Source of the DNA: Agelas oroides
Taxonomy: Eukaryota; Porifera; Demospongiae; Agelasida; Agelasidae
Assembly: GCA_949130485.1 (NCBI GenBank)
Contig: OX422184.1
Location: 15,536,405 to 15,600,404, forward strand
Direction: 5' to 3'
Length of the DNA stretch: 64,000 bases
This document shows positions 1-10,852 of the stretch, piece after piece; position 1 is the first letter of the stretch; the number at the start of each line of letters is the position of its first letter. Under the pieces are notes generated by a model. It searched no databases and was not told the origin of the DNA. It was given only the letters and a program-made list of their open reading frames with translations. The translations under genes were made by a program, and so were the position numbers.

Positions 1-78
1 TAGTTAAAAACCACAGTCACATACCAAGATGGGGGGGAAAATGTGGTGTGAAGTGCTGCATGCCAGGATGTGATGCTC

Positions 79-1220
79 CCTCATTTACGCAATCCAAACC
101 ATCTTTGTGGCTACCGGCTGCGATTACATTTAGTTTTTTAGCGGAATTGGTAAAGCCACCTTCCTGAGATATTTCTATCAGCATGCTGAGTTTATTTCCA
201 GTGGCAAATACAATCTACCAGGCACACTAGCTGATGTTGATATAGAAGCCAATTCTGGGTTCTTAGCATTCTTACGACTTGTCTACTCCAAAACTTTTCC
301 ACTACTCTGGAGTAGTAGAAAAGCCTGAAGAATGTTTTTTGGAGTAGACAGTTCAATAAATTCACTGATCCCAATCCATTACAACAGCATTGTAGTTGGC
401 TTGATGAAATCATTTGGGATAGGATACAATTTGAGAGTGAGATGATTCCTTGCACTGAGGCACTACATCGTCACTGGAGACGAATATGTTGGGTGCTAGA
501 CATGTGGAGGACGGCCAATAACAAACCACAATCATGGTTCTCCACCCCCTTGCTAACTTTGGATGGAAAGTTACCGATGAGTCCCTCACCTCTGTGAAAG
601 CAATATGGAAGCAGTCAGGCAACGCGTCATCCAGCTGCTGAAAGGCTGCAAGTGTAAAACTGTTACACAACTTCACGATGTGGCTGCAGGAAGAAGAATC
701 AAGTGTTCAGAAGGATGTGAGTGTACAAATTGTTCCAACACACTGTCAAACACACAATAGTGAAGATACTTTAATGGAGCTGAGTCTTGAAGAGAACTTT
801 ACGGAAAATAGGGAGCAATTTCTGGATGATGAGGTTGACGAAATTATGGACTATGTCTTTGGGGTGTGGTCCTGGTTCGTCTACTGATATTTCGTCTACT
901 GCTGTTTCGTCTACTTTAGGTTCGTCTACTCCTGTTTCATCTACCATTAAGTTTTTTGATTCTATGCAAAAATACAAAAATAATACATTTACTTGCCTAC
1001 CCAAAAACTAAGAGCTGTTAGATAGTCTATGATGGATGACTAATCTAACCTTAAAATCCAAAATTATATTTATTAGTAGACGAAACAGGTTTAGACAAAC
1101 CTCAAGTAGACGAAACAGCAGTAGACTAACCAGGCCCAAATCGTCTTTGGTGAGTACCCATTCTGTGAAGAACATGATGATAGCAGTGAAGTAGAAGATA
1201 ACAGTGAATATTTTGACTAA
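79..1220 (+). pseudogene. decayed mobile-element-associated gene with CXC-like cysteine-rich tail
   Basis: Plus-strand frames carry segments typical of an uncharacterised family common in sponges, cnidarians and fish: FVATGCDYI then FFSGIGKATFLRYFY near 110-170, EALHRHWRRICWVLDMWR near 455-510, and a tail near 640-750 reading KGCKCK...CSEGCECTNCSN. That tail resembles the Tesmin/TSO1 CXC cysteine motif. The coding line is broken by an in-frame TAG inside the first motif (near 151), a stop after LLWSSRKA and several frameshifts, so no intact product is possible. The acidic C-terminus resumes after the inserted element at 863-1142 and stops at 1218-1220. I recall this family as mobile-element cargo rather than a named host gene; that attribution is inference. 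Confidence 0.6.
863..1142. mobile_element. hAT-like MITE (280 bp)
   Basis: The ends are imperfect terminal inverted repeats (left GGTGTGGTCCTGGTTCG; right, reversed, GATTTGGGCCTGGTTAG). The 8-bp sequence GTCTTTGG is present on both sides (855-862 and 1143-1150) as a target-site duplication, which fits hAT. The interior is built of TTCGTCTACT-type short repeats in both orientations, so the element folds back on itself. It carries no coding sequence. It interrupts the 3' coding end of the pseudogene, whose frame resumes on the far side as VFGEYPFC. Confidence 0.8.
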
Positions 1221-1689
1221 AGTACAAATTGAAGAACTGAGTAATCTATGAATAAGTTAACACATCATGCAGAAACTGAAGCGGAAATTTTTTCTGCACA
1301 TGATCTTCAAACGAAACTCACACTATACTTACTTCAATAAATAATGGATAACATATACCAATATCCACTTGTTCTCACCTTGTTTGTCTGAGTTACAGTC
1401 GCAAACATTTGTCAGGTAACCGCCGTCGTCATCGTAGTTGCCGCAAAAAAACTCGAAAGACACTAAGGCAGTTGACTTATTTCCATCCTAGGGATAGCGA
1501 TGTCAGAGTCTCCAGAAGTATGCCAGTTTTCGTCTACAGAGGCCATATCTACACATTGCTACAACGCATCTGCATCAAATTGAGTACAGAGGTTTCTTAG
1601 ATGCTTAGGTACATTTGCACTTACTAATTTTTAAAATGGCTGCCTTAGTCAAGAATGCATGCACTTTTTTCGTCATATTTCATCCCTTC
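1221..1689. other. intergenic, no gene recognised
   Basis: Unique-looking DNA. A short open frame at 1409-1600 has an arginine-rich start but no family resemblance, no clear promoter and no splice signals. Confidence 0.4.
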
Positions 1690-2010
1690 ACAGAAAAAAA
1701 CTGGTGTGCTATTTTGGTAAAACTGGTGTGCCAAATAAGCACAGAGTGTGCTATTGTATATCTTTAACACACTAAACGGTCAAATCCAGCACTGGAGTGT
1801 GCTAAAATGGCATGTTCTGCTGTGCTACATAACATATTAGCACATGCAAGCACTAATTTCCCTATTAGCACCCTGTCATAACAGCGGTTTGACACACCAC
1901 ATGTGCTAGTTCCTCATCACCAAAACTGTATGACACACTACATGTGCTAGTTCATCGTCACCAAAACTGTATGACACACCACGTGTGCTACTTTCTCATC
2001 ATGATCAGCA
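1690..2010. repeat. GTGTGCTA-motif repeat with a 41-bp minisatellite
   Basis: The octamer GTGTGCTA or its complement TAGCACAC, and variants such as GTGTGCCA and GACACAC, recur at short spacing. From about 1890 a 41-bp unit (GACACACCACATGTGCTAG plus spacer) repeats nearly three times. A related cluster lies at 7533-7770. Confidence 0.7.
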
Positions 2011-2112
2011 CACTAACACAACAACTGCATGGGACACACTTGTCATAGTTTGTGTATATGAACATACTCTGATGCTTGTCATGCAATGGAAATATTGGTA
2101 TAATATGTGACT

Positions 2113-5009
2113 GATTATGATTGTACACACCAAATGGAACTGTTTGATACCCATTTTGTATAGTTTGGTCAAGTATTAGCTGTTTCGGACCTGAAATTGT
2201 TAGTTACAAGTAACCGATATGTGCAAGTAGTAAAATCACAACCGTACCTAGACTCTTTTTGAACCACTCATACCAAAATGAAAACAAACATCAGATTATG
2301 AATGTACACACCAAATGGAACTGTTTGATACCCATTTGGTATAGTTTGGCTGTTTCGGGCCTGAAATTGTTAGTTACAAGTAACCGATATGTACAAAAGT
2401 AGTAAAATCACAACCGTACCTAGACTCTTTTTGAACCACTCATACCAAAATGTAAACAAACAACAGATTATGAATGTACACACCAAATGGAACTGTTTGA
2501 TACCCATTTTGTATAGTTTGGTCAAGTATTAGCTGCTTCAGGGATGATATTGTTAGTTACAACTAACCGATACGTTGGTAAAACCACAACTGTACCCAGA
2601 CTATTTTCAGAACACTTACTCCAAAATGAAAACAAACATCAGATTATGAATGTACACACCAAATGGAACTGTTTGATACCCATTTGGTATAGTTTGGTCA
2701 AGTATTAGCTGTTTCGGGCCTGAAATTGTTAGTTACAAGTAACCGATATGTACAAGTGGTAAAATCACAACAGTACCTAGACTCTTTTTGAACCACTCAT
2801 ACCAAAATGAAAACAAACATCAGATTATGAATGTACACACCAAATGGAACTGTTTGATACCCATTTGGTATAGTTTGGTCAAGTATTAGCTGTTTCAGGG
2901 ATGATATTGTTAGTTACAACTAACCGATACGTTGGTAAAACCACAACCATACCCAGACTATTTTCAGAACACTTACTCCAAAATGAAAACAAACATCAGA
3001 TTATGAATGTACACATCAAATGGAACTGTTTGACACCCATTTTGTATAGTTTGGTCAAGTATTAGCTGTTTCAGGGATGATATTGTTAGCTACAACTAAC
3101 CGATACGTTGGTAAAACCACAACCGTACCCAGACTATAGAGCGTTCTCAGCACGTGATCACAATTCCGTATACTAGAAATGAACCGCCATTTTGGTGCAC
3201 AACTTGTACAGTATGTTATTAGCAGTATATGCGATATCGATTAAAACACCCACAGGTAAGCGTTTATATAGCTGTTTTAACTTATGTAGCAATGGTATTT
3301 TGTCCGATTCAACACATATTAGAAGCATTATAAGTATATCACTCATTTCGTGAAGATCGCCATAGAAGCTCCTATCTCGTTGTGCACCAAAATGGCGGCT
3401 GTTTTCTGATTTCCTTCGTAATCTCGAACGTAATGACGTCACGTGCAATCGCTCTATTTTCAGAACACTTACTCCAAAATGAAAACAAACAGCAGATTAT
3501 GAATGTACACACCAAATGGAACTGTTTGATACCCATTTGGTATAGTTTGGTCAAGTATTAGCTGTTTCAGGGATGATATTGTTAGTTACAAGTAACCGAT
3601 ATGTACAAGTGGTAAAACCACAACCGTACCCAGACTATTTTTGAACCACTCATACCAAAATGAAAACAAACATCAGATTATGAATGTATACATCAAATGG
3701 AACTGCTTGATACCCATTTGGTATAGTTTGGTCAAGTATTAGCTGTTTCAGGGATGATTATTGTTAGTTACAAGTAACCGATATGTACAAGTGGTAAAAT
3801 CACAACCGTACCCAGACTCTTTTTGAACCACTCATACCAAAATGAAAACAAACATCAGATTATGAATGTACACACCAAATGGAACTGTTTGATACCCATT
3901 TTGTATAGTTTGGTCAAGTATTAGCTGCTTCAGGGATGATATTGTTAGTTACGACTAACCGATACGTTGGTAAAACCACAACCGTACCCAGACTATTTTC
4001 AGAACACTTACTCCAAAATGAAAACAAACATCAGATTATGAATGTACACACCAAATGGAACTGTTTGATACCCATTTGGAATAGTTTGGTCAAGTATTAG
4101 CTGTTTCGGGTCTGAAATTGTTAGTTACAAGTAACCGATATGTACAAGTGGTAAAATCACAACCGTACCTAGACTCTTTTTGAACCACTCATACCAAAAT
4201 GAAAACAAACATCACATTATGAATGTACACACCAAATGGAACTGTTTGATACCCATTTGGTATAGTTTGGTCAAGTATTAGCTGTTTCAGGGATGATATT
4301 GTTAGTTACAACTAACCGATACGTTGGTAAAACCACAACCGTACCCAGACTATTTTCAGAACACTTACTCCAAAATGAAAACAAACATCAGATTATGAAT
4401 GTACACACCAAATGGAACTGTTTGATACCCATTTGGTATAGTTTGGTCAAGTATTAGCTGTTTCACGGATGATATTGTTAGTTACAACTAACCGATACGT
4501 TGGTAAAACCACAACCATACCCAGACTATTTTCAGAACACTTACTCCAAAACTAAAACAAACAGCAGATTATGAATGTACACATCAAATGGAACTGTTTA
4601 ATACCCATTTTGTATAGTTTGGTCAAGTATTGGCTGTTCCAGGCCTGAAATTGTTAGTTACAAGTAACCGATATGTACAAGTGGTAAAATCACAACCGCA
4701 CCTAGACTATTTTCAGAACACTTACTCCAAAATGAAAACAAACATCAGATTATGAATGTACACACCAAATGGAACTGTTTGATACCCATTTGGTATAGTT
4801 TGGTCAAGTATTAGCTGTTTCGGGCCTGAAATTGTTAGTTAGAAGTAACCGATATTATGTACAAGTGGTAAAATCACAACTGTACCTAGACTCTTTTTGA
4901 ACCACTCATACCAAAATGAAAACAAACATCAGATTATGAAGGTACACATCAAATGGAACTGTTTGATACCCATTTTGTATAGGTTTGTCAAGTTTCAGGC
5001 CTGATTCAT
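2113..5009. repeat. tandem satellite, ~175-182 bp unit, 15 copies
   Basis: Each unit starts near GATTATGAATGTACACACC. Starts are at 2113, 2293, 2466, 2642, 2822, 2999, 3494, 3676, 3858, 4033, 4214, 4391, 4567, 4748 and 4932 (last copy truncated). Two subtypes occur. A (about 180 bp) has GGCCTGAAATTGTTAG and GACTCTTTTTGAACC. B (about 176 bp) has GGGATGATATTG and GACTATTTTCAGAAC. A few copies are A/B hybrids. No ORF spans the units. Copy 6 is interrupted by the element at 3138-3455. Confidence 0.95.
3138..3455. mobile_element. short inverted-repeat element AGAGCG...CGCTCT (318 bp) inside the satellite
   Basis: The element interrupts satellite copy 6 at GACTAT/ATTTTC, so its limits can be read against the other copies. 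Its ends are inverted (AGAGCG...CGCTCT) and its subterminal blocks both contain a GCCGCCATTTTGG-like sequence (left CCGCCATTTTGGTGCACAAC; the right block is the reverse of the same). The target duplication is only 2-3 bp (AT, TA or TAT; ambiguous). A longer relative sits at 34786-35427. No transposase is encoded. Confidence 0.75.
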
Positions 5010-5283
5010 ATTACATATATGAACATACATGATCATGCAATAACTTTTCCAACTCCTGTAGCTTTAGTCTGGAGATAGCAACCATCATGACAGGTAGTAG
5101 CGTGTATGTAGAGTCTGTTTTGTTACAGAAACTTATACTTAGAAGTACAGGAGCCAGCCTCGCAAACAGGGTGGGGCTAATAATGACAGGGGCGTGGCTC
5201 AGTCCTTGTACGCGTGCGCAACATGGCACGCGCCATTTCGCATTTTCTCACTTCGATCGTACACTTCAGGTTCGTCTTCTTTG
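5010..5283. other. intergenic, GC-richer, no firm gene
   Basis: Contains an ATG at 5224 followed by 14 codons and a possible donor, which could be a first exon of the tentative gene at 5716-6337. The reading frames do not join convincingly. Confidence 0.2.
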
Positions 5284-5642
5284 GGCCATACCAAATTAAT
5301 TTTATGTTTCACGGATTGCTTAGGTCAGAAACATGACCCGGTAGGCAGGCAAAAAAATAAAAATAAAAATGACCAAACTTCTCATAAATTTAATTAGGTA
5401 CCACTCAGCCACACAAAACTGCTCGCCATCCTCCATTCTTGCCACGTGGTGAGTACTTAGCTTCGTTTCCAGGCCTTCGCGCGTTCGTCGCTTGCAGTAC
5501 GAAGAACGCGCGAAGGCCCGGAACAAGGCTGGTGAGTACTGGATTACGTGTACATATTAATTGCATTTTTACATTTTTTTTTCAATTTTCAAGAAAAAGA
5601 CCCGGCCGGATCCGTGAAACATCAAATCAATTTGGTATGGCC
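5284..5642. mobile_element. Harbinger-like MITE, copy 1
   Basis: Ends are inverted repeats of about 30 bp beginning GGCCATACCAAATTRATTTT and ending in its complement GGTATGGCC. A 3-bp direct repeat TTG flanks the copy (5281-5283 and 5643-5645). Three-base target duplications point to the PIF/Harbinger superfamily. It is closely similar to the copy at 10501-10720 and carries a 73-bp foldback insert at 5458-5530. No ORF. Confidence 0.8.
5458..5530. mobile_element. 73-bp palindromic foldback element
   Basis: A near-perfect hairpin starting TAGCTTCGTTTCCAGGCC and ending GGAACAAGGCT. It is flanked on both sides by the 10-bp direct repeat GGTGAGTACT (5448-5457 and 5531-5540). It belongs to the recurring TAGCCTCGTTCCCAGGC family of this window and shares the central GTCGCTTGCAGTA with the larger member at 22376-22767. 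Confidence 0.8.
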
Positions 5643-5715
5643 TTGATATGATCCGTTCGTGAAAATTCCGCCAGCAACAAAATGGTACCTGAGCTTAGTG
5701 GAGGAGAGGGCTTAC

Positions 5716-6337
5716 ATGTTCGATGTCCCACGGGAGCGAATGTCTTTCGGTGACAAGGAGTGCGGAGCGGTTACATCGCTGAGACTTCACACCACCGTGG
5801 TAAGAAGTGGCTGAAAGTCAATGAATTTATAAATGTACTTTTTTTTTTTACTACATATATAATAGCTAAAGTAGCTATTTCCGCGTAAGGAAACATATAG
5901 CTAGCTATAGAGTTGTACTGCAGTAGTAAAGTCGCTAAAGAAATATTGTTGAATGTGTCATTTCTTTCTTTCTACCTTATACCTCCCTGCTTGTTCCTTT
6001 CTCATCCTTCCACCAACTACCAGACTAGCTAGACCAGTTAGTCTTCCTCTATACTGATCTTGTCTGAGAGATCGTGGTGGTGATAGGTACACAGAGTGAG
6101 TCTGCGGCCTTCCCAAAGACATGTTCTGAAGGGAGGTTCTGGAGGCTGTATATGCACAGAGAGGAAAGGTACGAGATAGGGAGAACAAAAGCTTTTATTT
6201 AAAAGCCCCAGATGATTAATTCACATCACTTGTATATCCATACACAGGACCTTTGTCTCCAGGCTATTAATGCCTCATTGTTCAGAAGTACCCAGGCCAC
6301 AAGGTTCAATCTCCACGCTGCCCTGCAAGTGGTTTAA
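5716..6337 (+). CDS. tentative small two-exon gene, product unknown
   Basis: Exon A (5716-5799) is open in the frame starting MFDVPRERMSFGDKECG and ends at a good donor, GTG|GTAAGAAG. Exon B begins after TACACAG at 6248, stays in phase, and stops at 6335-6337, giving 57 residues. The untranslated part of exon B ends at a strong donor (GCTG|GTAAGTAAG, 6345), followed by a further candidate exon at 6636-6705 (TTCCAG before, GTGAGTGG after). Exon A stays open upstream to the edge of the Harbinger-like element, so the true start may be earlier. I recognise no family. It could equally be a spliced non-coding transcript. Confidence 0.3.
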
Positions 6338-7532
6338 ACTGCTGGTAAGTAAGCTTGTACTATATACTTATTACAACTGCAGTTGTCTGAATTTACATTT
6401 AGGTCTTCCTCCTTAATTTGTTCTGCACTGCATGGATTGGGGGTGGGGGGAGCCATAGTACATTTCTTAATGAGGTGCGGAGAACATAAGTTGTACACAA
6501 GGCCTTGTATTTTCTGAAATGTACCTGCTGAGTGGATGACTCTTCTGGTTGGGAATTTTCCAGTGCTTGTGTTTTTGTACTCTTAAATTTGCAAACCTAG
6601 TTTGTATCATGACCATCTTCCACTATACCTTCCAGGCCTGTTTACTTCTCCTCACTACACCAACTGACTACGGAGGCCCCTGCTGCTTGAAGAGGCTCAT
6701 AGCCAAGTGAGTGGTTACAATGTTTAATACATCTAGCCTTATCCCTGGTGATTATGTTCAGGGATTTCCATGTATGCATGAATAACAACAAACAGATGAG
6801 CCTTTCTGAGATGCTGACTGTGTGATTTTTTCACATACCCCGGTAGAGGAATTGCATTTGAAATGATAGCTGCCACACTTTCGAAATATTTTCAGTACAC
6901 ATGCTGCCATGTTGGAAGGCAATTGAAGGAAAGCAATTATACAAAAATTACATTTCTACAGACCTGTTTCGGGCGTTTAACTTCAACTTTAGACTATGCA
7001 AAGGGTTAGTGAAGACATTTAACACACCTCTGTGAGAAATGAATGCTATATACTGGTAGGAGCATTGCTAGGGCGGGAAGTTCAATGCGCTAGTATGATA
7101 ATCACTACTGTTTTGTCCTCCAAGATGCCCCACATGACTTGTATAATGGAATAATAGAATGATTGCAGTTCCTCTATTGCATGACCTGACTAGTATATGA
7201 ATAATTATTGCATGTGCTATTCTTTCACAGATGGATGTTAACAATTGAACACAACTAACTGATTGATAGGTACATAAAATGTATATTATATGCATAGTTG
7301 AATGCCAATTTTGTATGTATAGAGTATATTGACACATTTTTGTACAATGTAGTACTTCAATCACATACGTATTTGTATAAAATGCTGTAACGTAAGTTAT
7401 AGCATAACTATTGTTTGCTTGTTTTAGTACATTCATGTTTTCAACTCAGTGTATGTCACAATTATATTTTGCTTACAGTCAAGAGTGTTTCATTGGAAAT
7501 TCCATGTAAAAGCTCCACCCACTAAGTGAGGG
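6338..7532. other. intergenic; possible downstream exon only
   Basis: Apart from the splice-bounded segment 6636-6705 nothing gene-like is visible. The open minus frame at 7068-7436 has no motif or promoter and is AT-rich by composition. Confidence 0.35.
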
Positions 7533-7770
7533 GTCAGCTGCATGTCAGTTGACACACTGCTAATTTTGCACACCAAATTTGACACATTGGTAGAATAACA
7601 CACTTGTTATTTAGCACACTTGCTGAATAGCACACTACTAATTTGGCACACTGTCCAGTTAGCACATGTGTAGTTTTGACACACCTAACAATTTGACATG
7701 CGTGTAGGTGTGTCAAAACTGGAGACATCACTTTTGACACACTTTTGTGTCAGATTAGCACACTTTTTTT
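7533..7770. repeat. cluster of TAGCACAC/GACACAC motifs, second copy
   Basis: About a dozen octamers of the type TAGCACAC or TGACACAC occur at roughly 15-25 bp intervals, in one predominant orientation. They resemble the cluster at 1690-2010. No TSD or terminal repeat could be fixed, so whether this is a transposon interior or a diverged tandem array is open. Confidence 0.6.
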
Positions 7771-8854
7771 TCTCTGTGTTTTCTGTGCATTTTTGAGGTA
7801 ATAACAGACTTTGCACTCCTGCTCACAATGACTTTCAAATTCAACGATGAACAACTATATTTGTATACCGGACTGGTTGCCCAAGGGGACAGTGCAGGTT
7901 TTTGATTGCAACTTTGATCCAACTCCTGCGGAAATGCTACTATTTACAACCGAAAAACGCCGTTTTTTAAGCGTTTATCAAGCCTAGTGCAGGCATTACA
8001 CTAGGTATTCAAAATGAACAACCTTCACTGGACTGAATAGGTACTGACTAACCTTCACAGCGAGTTTCATCTCAATTGGACTAGCAGTCGCTTGCGGAAC
8101 GTGTACCGGACGCATAATCACGCAAAAACAACGTATAAATTTTCTGCAAATCACTTGAATTTCTAAGCTCATACAACCTGCTATATGGACTCAAAGTTAA
8201 TGATATTGGTACCGTTAGAATCGCCGTTTCATGCTCTTTTCAAAAATCATAGCTGTTAATGTGATAAATTAATTTCAATGTTTACTCCGATATCGCTACT
8301 AGGGAGTCCTGTTCGACAATACAACACCTGTTTTCAGTATTGTTCCACTTAAGTTCTCAGCAAGGCTCATGGCTGGCCGTGTAGCGCCCTCACTTCTCAC
8401 CCGGCTGTGTATCAAGAAACGGCTGACGAAGATGGCCTGCAATGACGTAATCGTGCAAATAAATTCACGTGACTATTCCGTTGGCGAAATGACTGTACTA
8501 CTACAGTGGAACTGCGCGGAAAACATCCCAAACTTGGAGAGGTGTATGGAAGCCCGGAACGAGCGGAAACAGCGTGCATTGACGTCATCGCATCATAGCA
8601 ACCGTTGCTACGCTGCCATCTTTGATAGGCAACATTGGTACTTAAGTACTAGCGCGTCGAGCTCCCCGGGCTAGCAACGATCCTACAAGTAGCTTTCCTT
8701 TCTTGCACAGGTATGTTAACTGTCATGACTAGCTCTCTGCATACTATAAAGTTGAAGCTAATGCATGATCCGTACCTCGAAGCGAGCTCATAGAATAGGC
8801 CTCACAGCGAGGGTCCGTCACGAAAGAAATCTCGTACACCGTCGGCAGAAATCC
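7771..8854. other. intergenic, CpG-richer from 8350
   Basis: No gene supported. The plus ORF at 8369-8674 has an ATG but no recognisable domain. A short self-complementary stretch CTAGCGCGTC...CCGGGCTAG lies near 8648-8675. Confidence 0.3.
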
Positions 8855-8985
8855 AAACTGAAATCCAGAAATCCATACTGAAAATCCAGAAATCCACTGT
8901 GAAATCCAGAAATCCACTGTGAAATCCAGAAATCCACTCTGAAATCCAGAAATCCAGAAATCCGGAAATCCAATTCAGGATTCTA
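8855..8985. repeat. AAATCCAGAAATCC minisatellite, array 1
   Basis: A short unit GAAATCCAGAAATCCACTGT and variants repeats about six times. A second array of the same unit is at 9828-9925, and both abut a sequence like AATCTCGTACRCCG, so the two may be ends of one older element. Confidence 0.8.
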
Positions 8986-9078
8986 TTAAAATACTCCGCA
9001 AATATCCGTATACTTTACACTACAAGGACGTGCACGTGCACCGATTTTTTCTATGACGTAATAGAACGTCACTACAAT

Positions 9079-9129
9079 GAATGACCTTTGTACCCGGCCG
9101 ATCTTCGCGGTCGGGTACAAAGGTCATTC
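9079..9129. repeat. 22-bp-arm hairpin
   Basis: GAATGACCTTTGTACCCGG... pairs with its complement ...GGGTACAAAGGTCATTC around a 7-base loop, with one mismatched pair. No adjacent gene. Confidence 0.8.
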
Positions 9130-9159
9130 TTCCAAGGTGATGTAATTGCAATTGTGAGA

Positions 9160-9290
9160 TGTTGACGAACATGCAGTACGGTATGAATATGTATGTAACG
9201 AACACGCAGTATGCGTATGAATATGTATAGCAATCAACGAACACGCAGTATGCGTATGTATATGCATGACAATCAACGAACACGCTGCCT
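9160..9290. repeat. minisatellite, ~42-bp unit, about 3 copies
   Basis: The unit contains CGAACACGCAGTATGCGTAT followed by a tract like GAATATGTATAGCAATCAA. Confidence 0.7.
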
Positions 9291-9321
9291 ATGCGCTATG
9301 TAGCGGTGAACTGCCTGTGAC

Positions 9322-9736
9322 CAGTGGCGTAGCCAGGCTGGGGCACACTGGGGCACATGCCCTAGCAACTAGAGGCTGTGCCCCAGCAGTGCAGGTATGC
9401 ATCCGAATTATTGGCGCTGATAGTATCGTTGTCGATCGCGAATCGGGCGCTAAATGGTCTCAAATCGAACAGAGCAGTATTGCTATGTTCATCCACAGAA
9501 TTACGAGTCTCGTACACTCACCGTACGCGCGCGAGTTTGCCATAATATATTAAAGTGACATACACTGCACCTCAGAACCGACCTGGGAGGCTGTAAACTT
9601 GATTCCGAAAATTTTCTGGGAGAGCATGCCCCAGACCCCCCTGAATACTTTGACACTTAATTCATGCAGAATTTTGCCCAAACGTAGTGTGCCCATGCTG
9701 TGCCCTAGCATCGGCGATGTCCTGGCTACGCCACTG
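9322..9736. mobile_element. hAT-like MITE (415 bp)
   Basis: Terminal inverted repeats CAGTGGCGTAGCCAGG and CCTGGCTACGCCACTG are perfect. The 8-bp direct repeat CCTGTGAC flanks both ends (9314-9321 and 9737-9744). Both features are classic for hAT. Open frames inside lack transposase motifs, so it is non-autonomous. Confidence 0.92.
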
Positions 9737-9827
9737 CCTGTGACATTGTATTCTGTCAGCATATAGGCGGAGAGGAATGTGGTTCATGATTGTCCATGAG
9801 TATATTTTAGCTGTATCTTCAGAAATA

Positions 9828-9925
9828 GCGAAATCCAGAAATCCGCTTTGAAATCCAGAAATCCGCTTGAAATCCAGAAATCCATTCTGAAATCCGAAAT
9901 CCACGTGAAATCCAGTGGATTTCGA
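9828..9925. repeat. AAATCCAGAAATCC minisatellite, array 2
   Basis: Same unit as 8855-8985, four to five copies, ending GTGGATTTCGAAATCTCGTA. Confidence 0.75.
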
Positions 9926-10127
9926 AATCTCGTACGCCGAGGCGCGCCGTGGCGGACCCCTCGCCTCACAGTACATTTTAAAATGGCGGCGCATATACGG
10001 AAGTATGCGGAAATATGCAGAAATTGCCTACCGGGTGACGTCACATGCACGCCCTCTGATCTGGAGCTTGAAGCGATGTTGGATGCGCGCGCCTCGAAGA
10101 CTGGCACGCACGTGCGCGTATACGTAC

Positions 10128-10844
10128 TAGGGTTGGGCGGATTATGCTGGCATAATTTTGGGAATAATAGGTACCAGAAAGCATTGAGCATTATGCGGGA
10201 ATAATAGGTACATTTTGAGCATAATGTGTCTGTGGTAGACTGGTTGTCTTGTCCTCAGACCGTGTCCTAGTCCCAGACCGTGAAGTATCTCCCTGTTGGT
10301 AAGCGGCGAAGTGAGGGAGCAATGATCAGCAATCGCAGAGTCTGGTCATCTACAATGAACTTTCCATGATGTTAGCGTGGCCACACCCACTCTTGCGGAA
10401 CGGGGTGTGGCCACGCGAGACGACAATGGTCGATGAACTGCCATCCTGTTTCAATTTACGTTTTCTGTACAGTGTACAAGTTTGCTCCTACCAGAAATAA
10501 GGCCATACCAAATTGATTTTATGTTTCACGGATTGCTTAGGTCAGAAACATGACCCGGTAGGCAGGCAAAAAGATAAAAATAAAAATGACGAAACATCTC
10601 ATGAATTTAATTAGATACGCTCAGCCACACAAAACTGCTTGCCATCCTCCATCCTTGCCACATTGTGAGTACTTAGCCTCGGACCGGATCCGTGAAACAT
10701 AAAATCAATTTGGTATGGCCTAATGGGCATAGTTTGAGCATAATAGGCAAACTTTGGGCATAATTCTAGGCATAATTGGTGCAATTTTGAGCATATTGGA
10801 ATAGCATAATGGGTAAAAAATGGAGCATAATCCGCCCAACCCTA
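10128..10844. mobile_element. hAT-like MITE hosting a nested Harbinger-like MITE
   Basis: Perfect terminal inverted repeats (TAGGGTTGGGCGGATTATGC and its complement) are flanked by an exact 8-bp TSD, ATACGTAC (10120-10127 and 10845-10852). Subterminal DNA is made of GCATAATNGG-like short repeats. A complete Harbinger-like MITE with its own TSD lies inside at 10501-10720. A perfect 14-bp-arm hairpin (GCGTGGCCACACCC...) lies at 10375-10416. No transposase. Confidence 0.93.
10501..10720. mobile_element. Harbinger-like MITE, copy 2
   Basis: Inverted ends GGCCATACCAAATTGATTTT and its complement, with 3-bp TSD TAA at 10498-10500 and 10721-10723. It matches 5284-5642 but lacks most of the foldback insert. 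It retains its first bases (TAGCCTCG), which suggests a deletion running from inside the insert to the right end. Confidence 0.9.
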
Positions 10845-10852
10845 ATACGTAC

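Noticed and set aside
2113..5009. CRISPR array
   Set aside because: Units are full-length satellite copies with no short constant repeat and variable spacer pattern, and the genome is eukaryotic.
9784..10204. Overlapping ORFs around the AAATCCAG array
   Set aside because: Open on both strands because of the short repeat; both run into the hAT-like insertion.
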